64,000 nucleotides of DNA from Chamaea fasciata (Eukaryota > Chordata > Aves > Passeriformes > Sylviidae): positions 7,116,501 to 7,180,500 of the forward strand of contig JARCOQ010000016.1 of NCBI GenBank assembly GCA_029207755.1, given 5' to 3'. The position numbers and the translations under genes were made by a program. This document shows positions 34,667-48,070 of this stretch, in pieces; within the stretch, counting starts at the first letter, position 1, and the number at the start of each line of letters is the position of its first letter. Below the pieces are notes generated by a model, which saw only the letters and a list, made by a program, of their open reading frames with translations, was not told where the DNA came from and did not search any database.

Positions 34667-37600
34667 ACCATGATTTTATCCGAACTCCACGTGCTAAAGC
34701 CACTTCTGCATCTCACAGGGCTTTGTGCTTGCAGTGTTAAACATCCTGTGTGTTTTGAGGAATCTGGATATTTAGAACAATGACATTTGTTTCAGAAGCA
34801 AAATTCAACAACCCAAACCTTCCTATTCACTTTGTTCCTATCTAGAGTTGAAAAAGAACCTTGTATTTCCTCTTCTCTTTCACAAATGTCTCATAATTGA
34901 AGTAAACAAATTCCAAAGGTGTCTAGAGTTGCACATACACATTAGTCTGGCTTGGATAGAGTAGCTGGATTCTTCATGTGAGTCTTCAGTGAGGAATGAA
35001 GCTCCATGAACATCTTTTGTTCATTCAGTGTAGCTACTCAAGGTATATTATTATTTTTAGTTGACTTATCGATTTTAAATAAATGTTTATGTGAGATAGA
35101 GTGTTACAGTATGTTTTGTAATGTGTCATAAAATTTGCTGAGAATCATCTGAATTGATCACATCCAGGGTGAAAGACACTGATCGAGCGTTTCCATGGTG
35201 ATTTCTTGTTTTTTTTCTGATCATGCCTTTTAATTCTCTCTCTCTCTAGTATGTTAGACAGGTTGTTCTCGCTGGTAGCTCATGGACTGCAAGAAGCTTC
35301 AGTATTTTCCTGTGCTCCCTGCTGCTTTGTGTATTCTGTCACTGGCATAGTCACTTAATTATCTGACAGGCAATAACTGCTCTCGGAGGGAGTAAAAACA
35401 ACTGTTGAATTCATTTCTAAATTATATCATATTGCTCCGTTCGAAACCTCTTTTAAATAAATGTTGAGGGTAGAACTATTGATGTGCTTCTTAAACTTTA
35501 AATTTCAGTTAGTTCAGATCATTTTAAATAGTCCTTCAGCAAGAATAAATCAGTTTTTATGACTTATAACTTTCAATTACCACCTTCGGAGGGGAATAAC
35601 AGCGCGTTTGAAGGAGCTGTAAAGTGCAACAACAAGGAAGTGCTGCTGTTCCATTTGTGCAGGCTCTGAGCTCCTGTGGAGCCTTGACAGGAGTTTTTCA
35701 TGAGGAAGCACATCCTAGAGGGATCCTCGAGTGTGTCAGTCTGAGGTGTGGCTTTGATCTCGTGTCGGAGCTCTCACCTGGGGAGCTTCCTGCCGAACCT
35801 TGGGGGGGATGGATGATGCTTGACCTACTTTGCTGTGCTTCAGCTGTTCCACAGAAATGGTCTGAGAATCTCAAGCTGTTGCAGCCGTCACTGCTGTGCC
35901 CCCGAATTGCCTGGAAAGAGTTTTCCTCTCTGCAGATTGCCAACTGGTGGCTCTGAGGGAGAAATTTCGGGCTTAACTAATAGCTGACTCCATTGCGAGG
36001 TGTTGGGCAGAGCAAAAGCTTTAAATTGTAGCAAATTTGAGCTAAATCAGGTACGGTCCTATTGTTAGATACTTACTTAGCCAGAAGGGTGCTGTATTTA
36101 GAAAGAAACACTATGGAGTTAGTCAGATGGACAAGGAGAGCCCACACAATAGTGTGGAATAAATAGAAGCCTTACCTGCTAATTGATTCTCAGTGTGTTA
36201 GAGGACCCGGCTGATGGGTTCTTAGCTGAAAATGTTGCTTTTAAACAGATCTTTGAGAGCCTGGTAAAATCCAAAGGCTTCTGTGACTGCTAGAATCCCA
36301 GTCCGTCAAGAAAGGAAAAGAATGACTGGAATGAGGATCTCGTTAGGGGCCATCACTCCTGGGCAGAGGAGCTGAACGGCTCTGTTGGCACTGCAGCAGC
36401 AAAAAATGGTAAATTCATCCTACTTTAATTCCTCAGAGTGTCATTTACTGATTTGTTTCTGCCTGAGCTCTGGTTTTGAGTATGCAGATTCAGCTAGTAA
36501 GACAGACTTTGGAAATAATGGAAAGGCTGGGGTAATTTCTCTCTCCTTTCCGGCCCCTCCTGCCTGATGTTGGCACTTGCATGAGCAGCTGCTGTGGGCA
36601 CAGAGCACGTGTTGCTGTCACTGAGAGGTTTTTCTGCTGTACCAGGTAAATTACCTCCCCCTCGGTCTCCTTTGCTCCAGCCCTAAGCTGATGGGTGCCA
36701 GGACACAAACCAATACCCAAAGTTCATTTTTGGCTGCTTAGGGAGCTTTTCCTCTGACCGGCCACACAACCTGACTCCTGAAACTGTTTTACTGGATTCA
36801 TTATCTCTACTATCGCTGCACTGAAGCAGAAACGAGGAAGCAACTGTTTGAAAATCTTGTGTGAATTGTTTGGCTTAAAAACCTTTCTGAAGCATCTATT
36901 TCTTGTTTGCATTCTCTGACCTCTGTAGCATTCAGCAGGTAGGAAACTATTTTCCTTTCTGCTATGATAATGCCACATTCTATGATCTAAGAATTTATTT
37001 TCTTTTAACAAAGCCTTTACATCTTTTTTTTTTTCTTTTTGCACTGAAACAAAGACAGATCAATGAAACCTATGAAAAAGTTGCTAAATTGGTAAATGCA
37101 ACATTAATTCCAGGGTAGCTGTGTTGCAGATTGACCTGATGTTGTCCCAATTTAAACTTAAGAAAGGAATTAGCATAAGTAGCAATAAGATTTGCAAAGG
37201 ATAATATTTTCTCAGGTGAAATCCCATTGGGATTGTCAGGCATAGAAATTTATTTAAGACAATACTGTCCTCTAAGGCAACTTCAGTGAAATGATACAGA
37301 ATCAGAAAAATGAAAGTCTTGAACAGTAGAAATATGAAGAATTTTATAATACCAAATATATTATTTTTTTTCCTTCCTTCACGGTTTCTGCTTTTCTTTC
37401 CCATTTTCATTTGCAATACATGGATTGTAAGATTACATCATTTGCTGCATAAATCAGCATTTTACCTTTTTTCAGAAATTTCCTGGCTTAGATTCATATA
37501 ATGGAATTCAAATTAGTTGCCCTGCTGCTCCACGATCTGAGTTGCTGTTTTAGGCTCCCAGTGCTCTGCACTTCTGGCCCTTGATGATACTGTTTGCCCA

Positions 37601-38167
37601 ACCCCAGAAATTACAGCATTTTGACCCTTTCTGAATGATGAGTTGGGAACTTTGGGATGTATTTCAGATAATTCTGTATAATACCACCTGAAGTAGGATG
37701 ATATAAATCCCATTTCCCCATGTTCCTCAGGAATTCTCCCACATCTGCTGTGTTTCCTGCACTGGAACCCACAAGGCAGAAAGGGTCCAGTTCTCCACTT
37801 TTGCATGTTTGTTGTAATTGTTCTTAAAATACAGATTGTGAGAGAGGAGTTTTGTACGTGAACTTGAATCATGCAGAAGGATAAGCTGAAGAAAAATATG
37901 TGTAAAATGATACAAGGGAAACCAGTCATTTCACTTGGAATTTTCAATGAATTTTCCACTGAACACCAACTTCTAACTCACTGTCTCACTGTTCAGCGTA
38001 ATCCAGAATAATTGCACCTATAATTAGTATTCAATTAACAGGAGTTACATTTCTCTGACTGCTACTAACTTGGAATATCCATTTACAGATTTTCCTAACT
38101 TGATAACAATAACTGTCTTTTATGGTGTCTAGTTGGCTTTTAGAAGGGATAAATTAGATTTTCCCAT

Positions 38168-38436
38168 GGAACATAAGAAATGCCCTATTGGCCCAGACTA
38201 ATGGTTCATTGAGCCAAACATTCTGTCCCGCCACCAGGAAAATGAGATGCTCCTCAGGGAGGGCAGGCAGTTGTTGTCCCTTTTTCTCCTCCAGCATCTG
38301 GAATTTTTGGGTTAGGCATGCTGGAGGGTTAATTCCTGTCAGTTCTTCTAGTATTTGGTTACAGACTTGCTGCCCATGAGTTCGTCTAATCCTCCTTTGA
38401 ACCTGCCAATGTTGTCAGCCTCCATAAATTTACCTT
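38168..38436 (-). mobile_element. Old CR1-like LINE 3' end (pre-avian type)
   Basis: The plus strand begins ACATAAGAAATGCC, continues with CCCAGACTAATGGT, and later has GTCTAATCCTCCTTTGAACC before a CCTCCATAAATTTA stretch. This is the reverse complement of the CR1/L3-type consensus abundant in turtles and crocodilians, and differs from the younger avian CR1 copies here. It is diverged and non-coding. Edges are approximate. Confidence 0.65.
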
Positions 38437-38682
38437 GTTGTTTTTTTTTCTTTTCTATCATTAATTATTATTAAAATTATAATGCCCCTTTATGTAATCA
38501 TAGATTTGATTTCTTTCGAACAGATCACATGAGGATTATTGCAAAAAACCAAAAGGATTATCTGTACCCTGGGCACTGACAAAGCAGGAAAGAACCCCAA
38601 ACTTGGCCAGCAATTTATTGATTAGGAGGTGGCACTTTCTCTGGTAGAGGAAGAGTGATTGAGTCCAGGAGTTCTGGATGGC

Positions 38683-38726
38683 AAAAAAAACCAAACCAAA
38701 CCAAACCAAACCAAACCAAAACAAAA

Positions 38727-38778
<52 letters not shown>

Positions 38779-38793
38779 AGAAAAAAAAAAAAA
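38683..38793. repeat. CCAAA microsatellite fused to A-rich tract
   Basis: Eight A, then six CCAAA units (38691-38720), two ACAAA units, then a long A tract with occasional G. Confidence 0.9.
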
Positions 38794-39636
38794 GTAAAAC
38801 TTTTTTGTAGGAACTTTCAGGATTATCATTGGATTCTCTAACTTGATCCAGAAAGAGGACAAGCTGTGCTTCTCTTATTTCTCTTATTTCTTACATCTTT
38901 GCTTCTGGGCTGTTCCATAAAGGATTAAGTTAGAAAAGGTTCCCTGGGTGTTAGGCTGAGGGTGTCTCCTACAGATACAGCTGGGCATTAGTGACGTGGG
39001 CATGCTTATACCTGGATATTTTATACCTGAAATAAATTGTCCTTTCAACACTAAAACCCAGCCTTTTCTCAGGGTTAGGATTCACCCATCCTTCTGCAGA
39101 TGTTTCTGATAGAACTACTTACACATTGTGGCTTTTGCTGATAGAGAAATGCCTTGAAATCTCTAAGCAAATTTACTGAGTTGACAAAAATTCTGAGCCT
39201 TTGCTGATAAAAGTGGCAGAAATGTCCCAAACTCTTTAACTCCACTGCACAGGGGCTGAAGCATTTTTCCCAATCTGGCCCCTGATCGCTGCTGTGAGCT
39301 GATTAAGGTTTAATGTGTTGTGGAGACACTTTCCTCGGGAGGGGGATTAGCTGTGCTTCAGTCCATGGCAATAACCCATGAATCATCAAAAGAGGCACTG
39401 AGCAGCCATGTTTAGCGTGGGATCTTTTCCTGGGTTAAAACACACTCCATCAACTTCTTCTCTTGAAGAGATTTCAAACTTTAGCAGCTCCCTGGGTTAA
39501 TTGAAGGTCAGCCCTTGAAACCTCCTTGCTCGGTCAGGGGACCGAGGATGGAAACGTAAAACTAAACAAAATGGCATTTTTCTTTGGAGGGATTTATTGA
39601 ATACTTGTGAAACTGCATCAAAACCAGCATGCCCAT

Positions 39637-40162
39637 CAGGTTGAGGGGGGAATTCTGCCTCTCTGCTCTGCTCAGGTGGGACCTCACCTTCAGAGCTGCC
39701 TCCAGCCCTGGGGCCTCAGCACAGGAAGGATGTGGAGCTGCTGGAGAGAGTCCAGAGGAGGCCACAAAGATGCTTCAAGGGCATGTAGCATCCAGCCTGG
39801 AGAAGAGGAGGCTCCAGAGAGGCCTCTGAGCCCCTTCCAGTGCCTAAGGGGACTCCAAGAGAGCTGGAGAGGGGCTGGGGACAAGAGATGGAGTGGCAGG
39901 AGAAAGGGAAATGGCTTCTCACTGCCAGAGGGCAGAGTTAGAGTGAATATGAGGAAGAAATTTCTCCCTGTGAGGGTGGGGAGGCCCTGGCACAGGTTTC
40001 CCAGAGCAGCTGTGTCTGCCCCATCCCTGGAAATTTCCAAGGCCGAGTTGGATGGAGCTTGGAGCACCCTGGGATAGTGGAAGGTGTCCCTGCCATGGCA
40101 GGGGTTGGAATGGATGTTCCTTAAAGTCTCTTCCAACCCAAACCATTCTGGGATTCTATGAG
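39637..40162 (+). mobile_element. CR1 LINE 3' portion, about 525 bp
   Basis: One of the two longest CR1 copies in the window. It begins at a TTGAGGGGGGAATTCTGCC block, followed by GCACAGGAAGGATGTGGAGC, AGCCTGGAGAAGAGGAGGC, TGTGAGGGTGGGGAGGCCC, GGATAGTGGAAGGTGTCC and CTTCCAACCCAAACCATTC, and ends GGATTCTATG. It includes the end of the reverse-transcriptase frame and the 3' UTR. Several open frames inside it on both strands are fragments of the element, not genes. Confidence 0.93.
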
Positions 40163-43100
40163 TAGTCCCATGCCTGATGATTACTTTCCATCCTAAATAG
40201 CAAAGACATCTAAGATATTATTAGGTAAAAAATTGTGGGCAATGTTGTACTTACTGCTTTCTTCAGGAGGAAGCCTTTTGGACAGTGTGACTGAATTACG
40301 GTTTCTTTAAAAACAGAGCTTGTAATTGTAATTAAGTGTCTGAAATTACAGCACTCAAAATCCAATTTCATAAAACATCAAATGGAGTCTGCCTTAGAGT
40401 GCACTTACACCACACTAAGGAAGAGAGTGGAACGAACTCTAAATTTTTCCGTTTTTTCTTCCCAGCCAGAATATTACAATACAGCATATTTGCAAAATCT
40501 CATACAGAAAAATTCAACAGCATGTGCTCACATGACGTCTGACTCCAATGAGTGTCAGTTCTTGTTCCTGCAGGAGGAGGCTTCACCCAAGCAGGGAGGA
40601 TAGAAAAGGGTTTGATTACCAAATCCCAGTATGAAAAAGGCTTTAGATCCAGAAGACATTTAGGAAAAAGAATGTACAACATCTGGAGACAAATAGGGTC
40701 CTGCAGGAGGATGTTAGCTGCAAAATAAAAGCAAAGAGGATAATAAATGCAGATTATAAATAAACAATAAGATTAGAGAAGACATTTCAGCTGTAAGCTC
40801 TTCTTAGGGCTATGAGAAAATATATTCCATTTTTTTTTCCACAGCCTGGAGATGGTCTTATAGCCCAAGTGTCATCTCTTATTTTGCTTTCTTTCCTTGT
40901 GCAAATTAACCCTTCATTCAGTGTTTTTATGTTCGATACTGACATTGAAAATTACATGAAACCATTCTATTTTTAATCTCAGCAACGCTCTCAGTAGCGT
41001 TCTAAACATACTTAAGTAGTTAATGACTTCAGAGATAAATGGATTGGCTTACACCATTCATTTACAAATGTAGGCAAGATCAGTAAGATGTACAGCAGGA
41101 TATAATTACCATCAGTGGCAAATGTGCACATTGTGTAGCTTCTGTTAAGCCCCAGTGCAAGATTTTTGGGACAAATTTGTTTAGAATTAAATATCTCAAG
41201 CAACTTTACTTCTGCCCTTGTCCAAATCTCTAATATCTTGTGAGTCCCTTTGATTGATCTGGGTAAAATTATTTTTTTATTAGAAAAAAGGATTAATTGT
41301 ATGATCAAACCCAAAGAAATCACAGATTTTTTTTTCTAAAAGTAACATTTCCAGTGAATTTTGCTGTTATCAAGGGGTTTTATACTTATATACTTTTTAC
41401 TTTTTCGCTTTCTGATAGAATAAACCAATCAATACCCCGGGAGATTTTTCTCGGTCTGTGAGTAGAACATAAGAACCGTTTGTGAAAAGCTTTATAACCT
41501 CTTTCCTGGTGAAGGATCACTAAAGAGGTTTCCTCTGCTGACTGACATGGCTGGGAATGTGTTTTTTAAGCTCTACAAGCGTGTCATGGCTGTGATAAGG
41601 AACAGGAATGGGTGGTTGGCTGTGGTTGCAGAGACACTGATGCTCCCTCTGTTGAAGGGCATTGATTTTCCCATTTTGTCTTGCATCATAAGTAGACATT
41701 GAGAAAAAGTACCACTCAGTGATTGTTTGCATGGCAAAGCAGAGTTGAGATGCTTTTCATTTAAACAGGAATCTTGTTGCTGCATTGATTTTATCTGACT
41801 GCTGTTTGTTCCTCTGCACAGATCTAATGTATAATCAGAATCGCTAAGCAGGGAACACAGCAAATCGCATTAGATGTTGTTTTACAGTGGCAGAAAGTAT
41901 GAGGTCACTATTTAAAACTGCAGCTGAAAATTTGGCTTTAATTTGTCCAAATAGCCATTGAAAATGTGAACAGTTCAACAGTGCGGTGACCAGGAAATGA
42001 AGATTTTGAGATATGTTCACATTTTTGCCCCTTAAACACCAACTGTAGATTTCTACGCCTCCTCTTCATGTCAAAAATGTCTGTTAAATTAGGAAGACTT
42101 TTCATCTAAATACTTTAATCATTGTAAGTGTTTGCATTATAGTCAGATTCATGCTCAAATTGTCACACAGAATTATACTGCTGAGGGAAAACAGAACTTC
42201 AAATAAAATTTTGTAGCCATTTGCCATCTCAACCAATTCTTCATGGTTTTCATTTTAATCTCCTGGGAAGAATTTTCACTTATTAAATAACATCTTCTTA
42301 CTGTTGCACCAAAAATACTGGATCTGCCTTTGCTGAGAGCAGAATTATCCCTGCTCAGGAATCTGGAGAGTATCTAGTCAGCGCAAATGTGATAAGTGCA
42401 CTAAATTAATTGTCATTCATTGCCTTCTAATACAGAAAAGTCCTTGAAGGAGAGTGTCACAGGAGTAAAGGAATAAAGAACTGAAAGTAAGCAACCACTT
42501 AGGAGACACTGGAGATGTATTTCTCATCCAGTTAAAAAGATGAAAACCTGTTTGTAAGGTTTCATTGGCTTTTAAGAAGAAAAGCCCAGAATTAGAATGA
42601 AAGATGATGTGCTAAGGAAGACTTTAAAAAGTGGAAAATATTGAAAAGTGCAACAGAAAATACTAGGATTAATTTCCAACGCTGATAATTATTTTTTTAG
42701 TAGTCTCCACCTTTTTTACAGCCTTATTTTATAAATATTTGCTACTTCTTTATTGATTCATACATGACTCACTTTTCCTTTAACTTCCACATTCCTTCTC
42801 TTCCTCTTTCCATCCATCATTTCTTGAGTCCATCTTCCCCTGCCCATTTTAAAGCCATGATCCATAAGTTGGCTTTTCTTTCAAGAGGACTTTCCATGGA
42901 TTAGATCACATTTGCAGTAAGCAGCCCAGGAGAAGTTGGAAAAGCCCAGCCCACCTGGGAGTTCCCTGGTGTATTTTTGTTTTGACCTTTCTACAGGTTT
43001 TTTGGTTTCCTGATCTGCTTTTTTTTCCCCCAGCTAAGTCAAAAGAAGAACAGAGTATCTTTGTAAGACTCGTCATCATCGTGCTACCTGAGTAGTGATG

Positions 43101-44869
43101 TTCCAGCCTTCCTGTCAGGCTCCCCAGTTTCCCCAAAAGTGCTTTCCATCCACGGGTTTGGATCCTTCAAAGGGTGCACTGAGCTGGTCCAAAGCAGAGA
43201 GCACCTGCAGGCTCTGTGCTGCATTTGTCAGCTTGGCCTCCAGAATGTGAGCTTTTGTGTTAAGGCAAAAAGGCAAAAACCCCATCTCTGTCTTTCCTGA
43301 AGCTTCTCTTCCCTTCTCCTGTCATTCAGCTGGATCCTGGAGCTCCTGTGGGCCAGGCACAGAGGCCTCTCAGGATGGTGCAGGTGAGGAAAGGCTGGAG
43401 ATAATTTGTGCAGCCAGAGGTGCAGGGCAGACCTGGAGAAACTCCCCTCAAGAGCTGTTGGCTTGACCTCACTTCTCACTGCAGATGGTTTAACATTGTG
43501 ACATAATCAAGGGCGGCTGGACTTCCAGTGGCTTCTTTGCCTCCTTTGGGATGTCCTGTTCCATGGCCTGTCTTGACCTTCATCTCTTACTGGCTCCCAA
43601 GCAGGGTCTGCAGTGCCCAGTGCTCTGCTTCTCTCTTTGCCCCCATCCCAGAACCAGCAGCACTCCTGCTTCAGTGTTCTGTGCCTTTGGAGAAGCTTAT
43701 TGGAAAGTTTTCATCTTAATATTAAGAGTTCTGAATCCAAAACTACGACCACAGTTCCCTTCTAGGGGAGAACAAAGCCACAACTCTATGAGGAGGATGG
43801 TCCTTGTTGGAAATCTAAAATAGAAACTAAAAGTTGTGAGATTTAGTAATGATGCATTTGTTCTTTCCTCACTCCAGTTGCAAACTATAATGTGTAGCTT
43901 AAATTATTTTTGTTGTACATAATTTTAAGCCTTTGGTGACAACCTTGAAGATAAATAAGTTTATATGATTTGCTCAGTAAATTGAGCAGATTAAGAGGAT
44001 ACACAGAGTCAGCTGTCATGGCTCAGGTGACTCATGGAGACTCGCTAAGCTGCAGTAATTTGACACTTCTGATCATCTGTCTTGTGTGCTGAGAGATTTG
44101 TGAACTGTCCCATTGAAACTGGAACTGTAAACACACAAGGATCAGGGTGACAATGCAAATATGGCAATGCATGAAATGACATTTTCGAGATCTGCATAAC
44201 CAGAGGTGGTTTAAAATAAACACAGTAAACTCTACATAATAAACTCCACATAATTTGAGAAAGATTAATGTTGGGGAATTGCAGCCACCAGCAATTACAA
44301 AACCCAGCAGCACAGCTGGGTGAAGTTATATGAAAATAATAAGTGTATCAATAAAGATGAGAAAAATACTGGTTGCTGGATCAGCATTTCTGGAAGGCTG
44401 TTCCCAGCTGAAGAGGTTGCTTCTGGTTTTCTAATGGGTATGTTTATGAACACTATTTCATATGTTTGGAAAACAGAATCCCCTCTTTAATGGGGTCAAA
44501 TATATTGAGTTCTGAAACAGGCCAACACGTGAATGATTTCACAGGGTGTTACAAGGTGCACATAAACCAGAATTGAAAAGAAGGCAGCCAGTTCCTGTGA
44601 TCTTGGAGGTCAGCTTGGCACAATCTCCTTGCTCCTCAAAGCACTTCCTGTTTGGAGAATTTCTTCCCTCCTATTGCGCTGGATTTGAAGCAGGAAAGGG
44701 ATAAAACCAGGCTCCCTGGAGATGAGCCTCATGGCAGCAGAGTTTGAGGGAGGCTGTGCTAAGGAGCTCCTTGGGTCTCCTGGCTTGCGGCAGGTGAGGA
44801 TGGAGCCGCATGGACAGCAGGGACACGAGGGTTGTAAATGTGTCAGCACCCCTCACTCCAGGATGGACA

Positions 44870-45318
44870 ATGAGGGGCTGGAGCATGTCCAGGAAGGGAA
44901 CAGAGCTGGGAAAGGGTCTGGAGCACCAGGAGCAGCTGAGGGATCTGGGAAAGGGGCTCAGCCTGGAGAAGAGGAGACTCAGGGGGACCTTCTGGCTCTG
45001 CACAACTCCCTGACAGGAGGGTGCAGCCAGGAGGATGTCATGCTCTGCTCCCCAGGAACAAGGAACAGGACAAGAGGAAATGGTCTCAAGTTGCACCAAT
45101 TTAGGTTTAAGTTGGATATTAGGAACAATTTCTTCAGCAAAAAGATTGCCAGGCATTGGAACAGGCAGTGGAATCCCCATCCCTGGAGGGATTTAAGACA
45201 TGCAGATGTGGCACGTGGGGATGGGGCTCAGTGCTGGCCTTGGCAGTGCTGGGTTAATGGGTTGGGCTTGATGATCTTAGAGGGTTTTCCAGCCCAAATG
45301 ATTCTGTGATTCTTTGAT
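44870..45318 (+). mobile_element. CR1 LINE 3' portion, second subfamily
   Basis: CR1 blocks include CAGCCTGGAGAAGAGGAGAC, AGGAACAATTTCTTCAGC, CATTGGAACAGGC and CATCCCTGGAGGGATTTAA. The tail has TGATCTTAGAGGGTTTTCC, then ATTCTGTG and ATTCTTTG. The GGTTGGGCTTGATGATCTTA 3' block differs from that of 39637-40162, so a different CR1 subfamily is likely. The 195-codon open frame at 44722-45309 overlaps this element and is not a gene. The 5' edge is uncertain. Confidence 0.9.
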
Positions 45319-48032
45319 ATTAATTTTCTGATGATGAAAGTGATGGAATGAAAAGCAGCACCTTTGAATCTTACGGCTGTCATCATGACAGGTCTGCTTT
45401 TTCCTTTGCATGTTCTGACATGTTCACTCATTGTGCACAAATGCAGTATGTTTAAATTTACTTTGTTACTGAGATTCACCTTTCTGTGCATCTTCAGAAA
45501 GGGTTTTATGCAGATGAATTTCACATCTTGCAATCAACTTGTCATCTCCTACAATGAGATGATAGAAATCACAGGAATATAAATATCACTTGAACGCTGT
45601 GTCTTTAGCTGATGTAAATAAAAGATCATGAAGATAAAATACCGGTACTATGAAATTTTTGTAAGTATGAATTACAGATGCTCACAGGGAGAAGGGGTGG
45701 GCTGGAAGGGTTGCAGTCAGGTTAAGGAGTGAGCCCAGATGTGGATTTTAAGGAGAAGGAGGATAAGTGAACCAGGTAGTGCTGGTAACCTGTCCAGGAT
45801 AACTATTGCAGTGACATCTACCAGGAAGGTGACTGATCTGGTGCAGGGCTGCAGTGGCCCCGAGCAGATGCTGTGTCTATTCACAAGGGAGGTGCTTTCT
45901 GAGAAGAGGAAGCCGGTTCAGAGTACAGCTCCCATCAAACAGCACCCCAAAACCACAGCGGCGAATTATTCCAGTCATCCATTTCTGCCTTTAGTCCATG
46001 TTGGGCGTCACCAGCTCACAGAGGCAAGAAGTGCAAATGGGCAGAGGCTAACATCAGTGTTGAGGCCAGAAATGTGTAAAATGCCACTTGGAGTGATTCA
46101 GTACAGATATTCTCCAGAAGACAGTGCTGGTAAGCTTGCAGTAGAACTTGAGTGTTTTTGTGAAAAAGCACAGACACCCCTTGACTTCCTTTTTTTTAAC
46201 TTTTAAAATTGGTTAAATTAACCATGATCAGATGCAGTAATTAAAGCAGACTTTTGGCATTAGTGTTCCTTCTATGACATTCATAACCTATGGGAAAGGA
46301 TGGTAATTTTTTCATCACAAACTCATTGTTATTCAGAATAAGGGGGGAAAAAATCAGAATTACTTTTTCAGTAGAGTGGCATTTGATGAGGCTGTTGATG
46401 AGCCTGTGTTTATCAGCAGCTTCCTTTGCAAGCTATTGAATCTTGTAGGAGCATTTTGGTTTTTCCTTCTTTTGGTTTTTTTTTTTGGTACTTCAGTTCC
46501 AGTCCAGTTTTAAGGTTAATGCTTCCTAGCTCGAAGCAATTGTAGAACACTTACAAACCCTTATCTGGTGGCAGTTCATTGCTGACTACTCCTACAAGCT
46601 GTTGAATGCTTTTAACTCGGTCTAGAAGGTGAGGAGTTTAGGAATTTTCTGTGTTGAACCCTTTATTAATCAGGTTAATAGAAAAAACACAGTATTCAAA
46701 GAGTTGTTATAGTTTACTAAAGGGTAACAGAGCAGCTCATCAATAATGATGTCAGAGAATGGAAAATCATTTCCCGCACATGAAACTTTTTATCAAAAAA
46801 AAAAGGTCAATATATTATAGTGGTTAGCACATTGCAGTAGTTAGTTTATTATAGTAGTTACATGCAGTCCTCAGTAACAGAGCCAGCAAGAGCTAAATTT
46901 ACTGAAGTGATGGATTGGTGTTCAGTCAACCAAAGTGTCCAAGGAAATCCCCTCTCTACTCTTCCTGATGCTCCAATGCTCAGGACTGGAATGCAGACAG
47001 GATGGGTGGCCAGAATAATTATTATCTCTTAAAATAGCAATGTCCTTATTTGTTGCTTTGAGGAAATGTTTGTTGCACTGAAGTTCACATCTGACTTCTG
47101 GAGTAATTTTTCCAGGTAAACACGATTCCTCAGAGGAAGACAGATCAGAACAGCTTCAGTGTCCTGCCCAGATTCCCATGAAACAGAAGAGAGCAAACAC
47201 TGAGTGCACTGACAACACAGAACAGGGTCAGGTGTATTTAGGATTGAGGTTCACTCTCAATAGGTTGGTGTTATCTAAGAAATTCCTGATTACAAGAGTG
47301 TCTCTACCATGTGATATTTTGCACCTTCTTGCTGCCTGTGGCTGTTCAGCTGCATTTTAACTCTGAGTTATTTGTGTGTGTTTTGGCTTTCTCTTAGAAA
47401 CTCAATTCTCATTTTGATACGTTATCAGAATCAGCAAGAAAAGATGGCAGTCAATTCTTACTTTTGTTAGAAAGTAGCTCGGAACAGATTACTTGGCTCC
47501 CAGGGATGTTCAAGCCAGAGGCCTTTTTAAGCAAGTGAAAGGACAGAATAAAAACATTCTCTGTGCTGGCAGAAAAATTCAATTGATACTTTGAGATAGA
47601 CTTCAAAAATTCACCTGCCCATTAAAAGAATGTTTACATGGAAATAACGGTTGGATTAATCCTGCTACTTGCTGTAAGGACCCAACAAGCATATCTAGAA
47701 TGTATTTACAGGAAAAACTGAATTAAAGGATAAAAATTAGGAATGATGACAGTCTTATGGCATCCCCTGCTCTCAGTGCAATCCTTTCTGTGCATTGTTA
47801 GACTCAGACTTGCTGCACTGCTGGTTGAGAGCCTGGGTGAACCTGTCTGACACTACAAGAGCATCACCCAAGCAGCCATCAGATCTTCCCCACTTTGTGT
47901 CTCTTGCCATTAATCTCCAGCTTCTCTGGTTGTTGTGGATGCTGAAAGTGACCCAGGCCATGGTCTGGTGCTGTTTTAGACACTCCACACTGTCCCACAT
48001 CTCCCAGCTGCAGCTCCAGGAGGACACAGCTC

Positions 48033-48070
48033 TGCCTTGTGCCTTGTGCCTTGTGCCTTGTGCCTTGTGC
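48033..48070. repeat. 7-bp tandem repeat (TGCCTTG)5.4
   Basis: Five exact TGCCTTG units plus TGC. A degenerate copy, CATAGTGCC, follows. Confidence 0.92.

Larger units (their letters stand above)
30001..45000 (+). other. SDK1: SDK1 intron downstream of the Ig2 exon, middle part
   Basis: This is a continuation of the same intron. It holds a 32-A homopolymer at 30351-30382, a perfect 24-bp palindrome at 34643-34666, an old CR1-like repeat at about 38168-38436, a CCAAA/poly-A tract at 38683-38793, and a plus-strand CR1 at about 39637-40162. A second plus-strand CR1 begins near 44870. No coding exon is supported. Confidence 0.75.

Noticed and set aside
38731..38793. Retrocopy poly-A tail
   Set aside because: The A tract grows out of a CCAAA microsatellite and no retrotransposed body precedes it.
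39607..40136. Overlapping open frames of about 150 codons on both strands
   Set aside because: All lie in the CR1 copy at 39637-40162; fragments of a LINE 3' end, not genes.
43731..43790. Possible continuation of SDK1 Ig2 because one frame reads G-E-N-K
   Set aside because: The surrounding residues do not match Ig2, there is no D-A-G-x-Y motif before it, and a stop follows four codons later.
44722..45309. 195-codon plus-strand open frame and 169-codon minus-strand frame over the same region
   Set aside because: Most of both lies within the CR1 element at 44870-45318 and shows no host protein signature.
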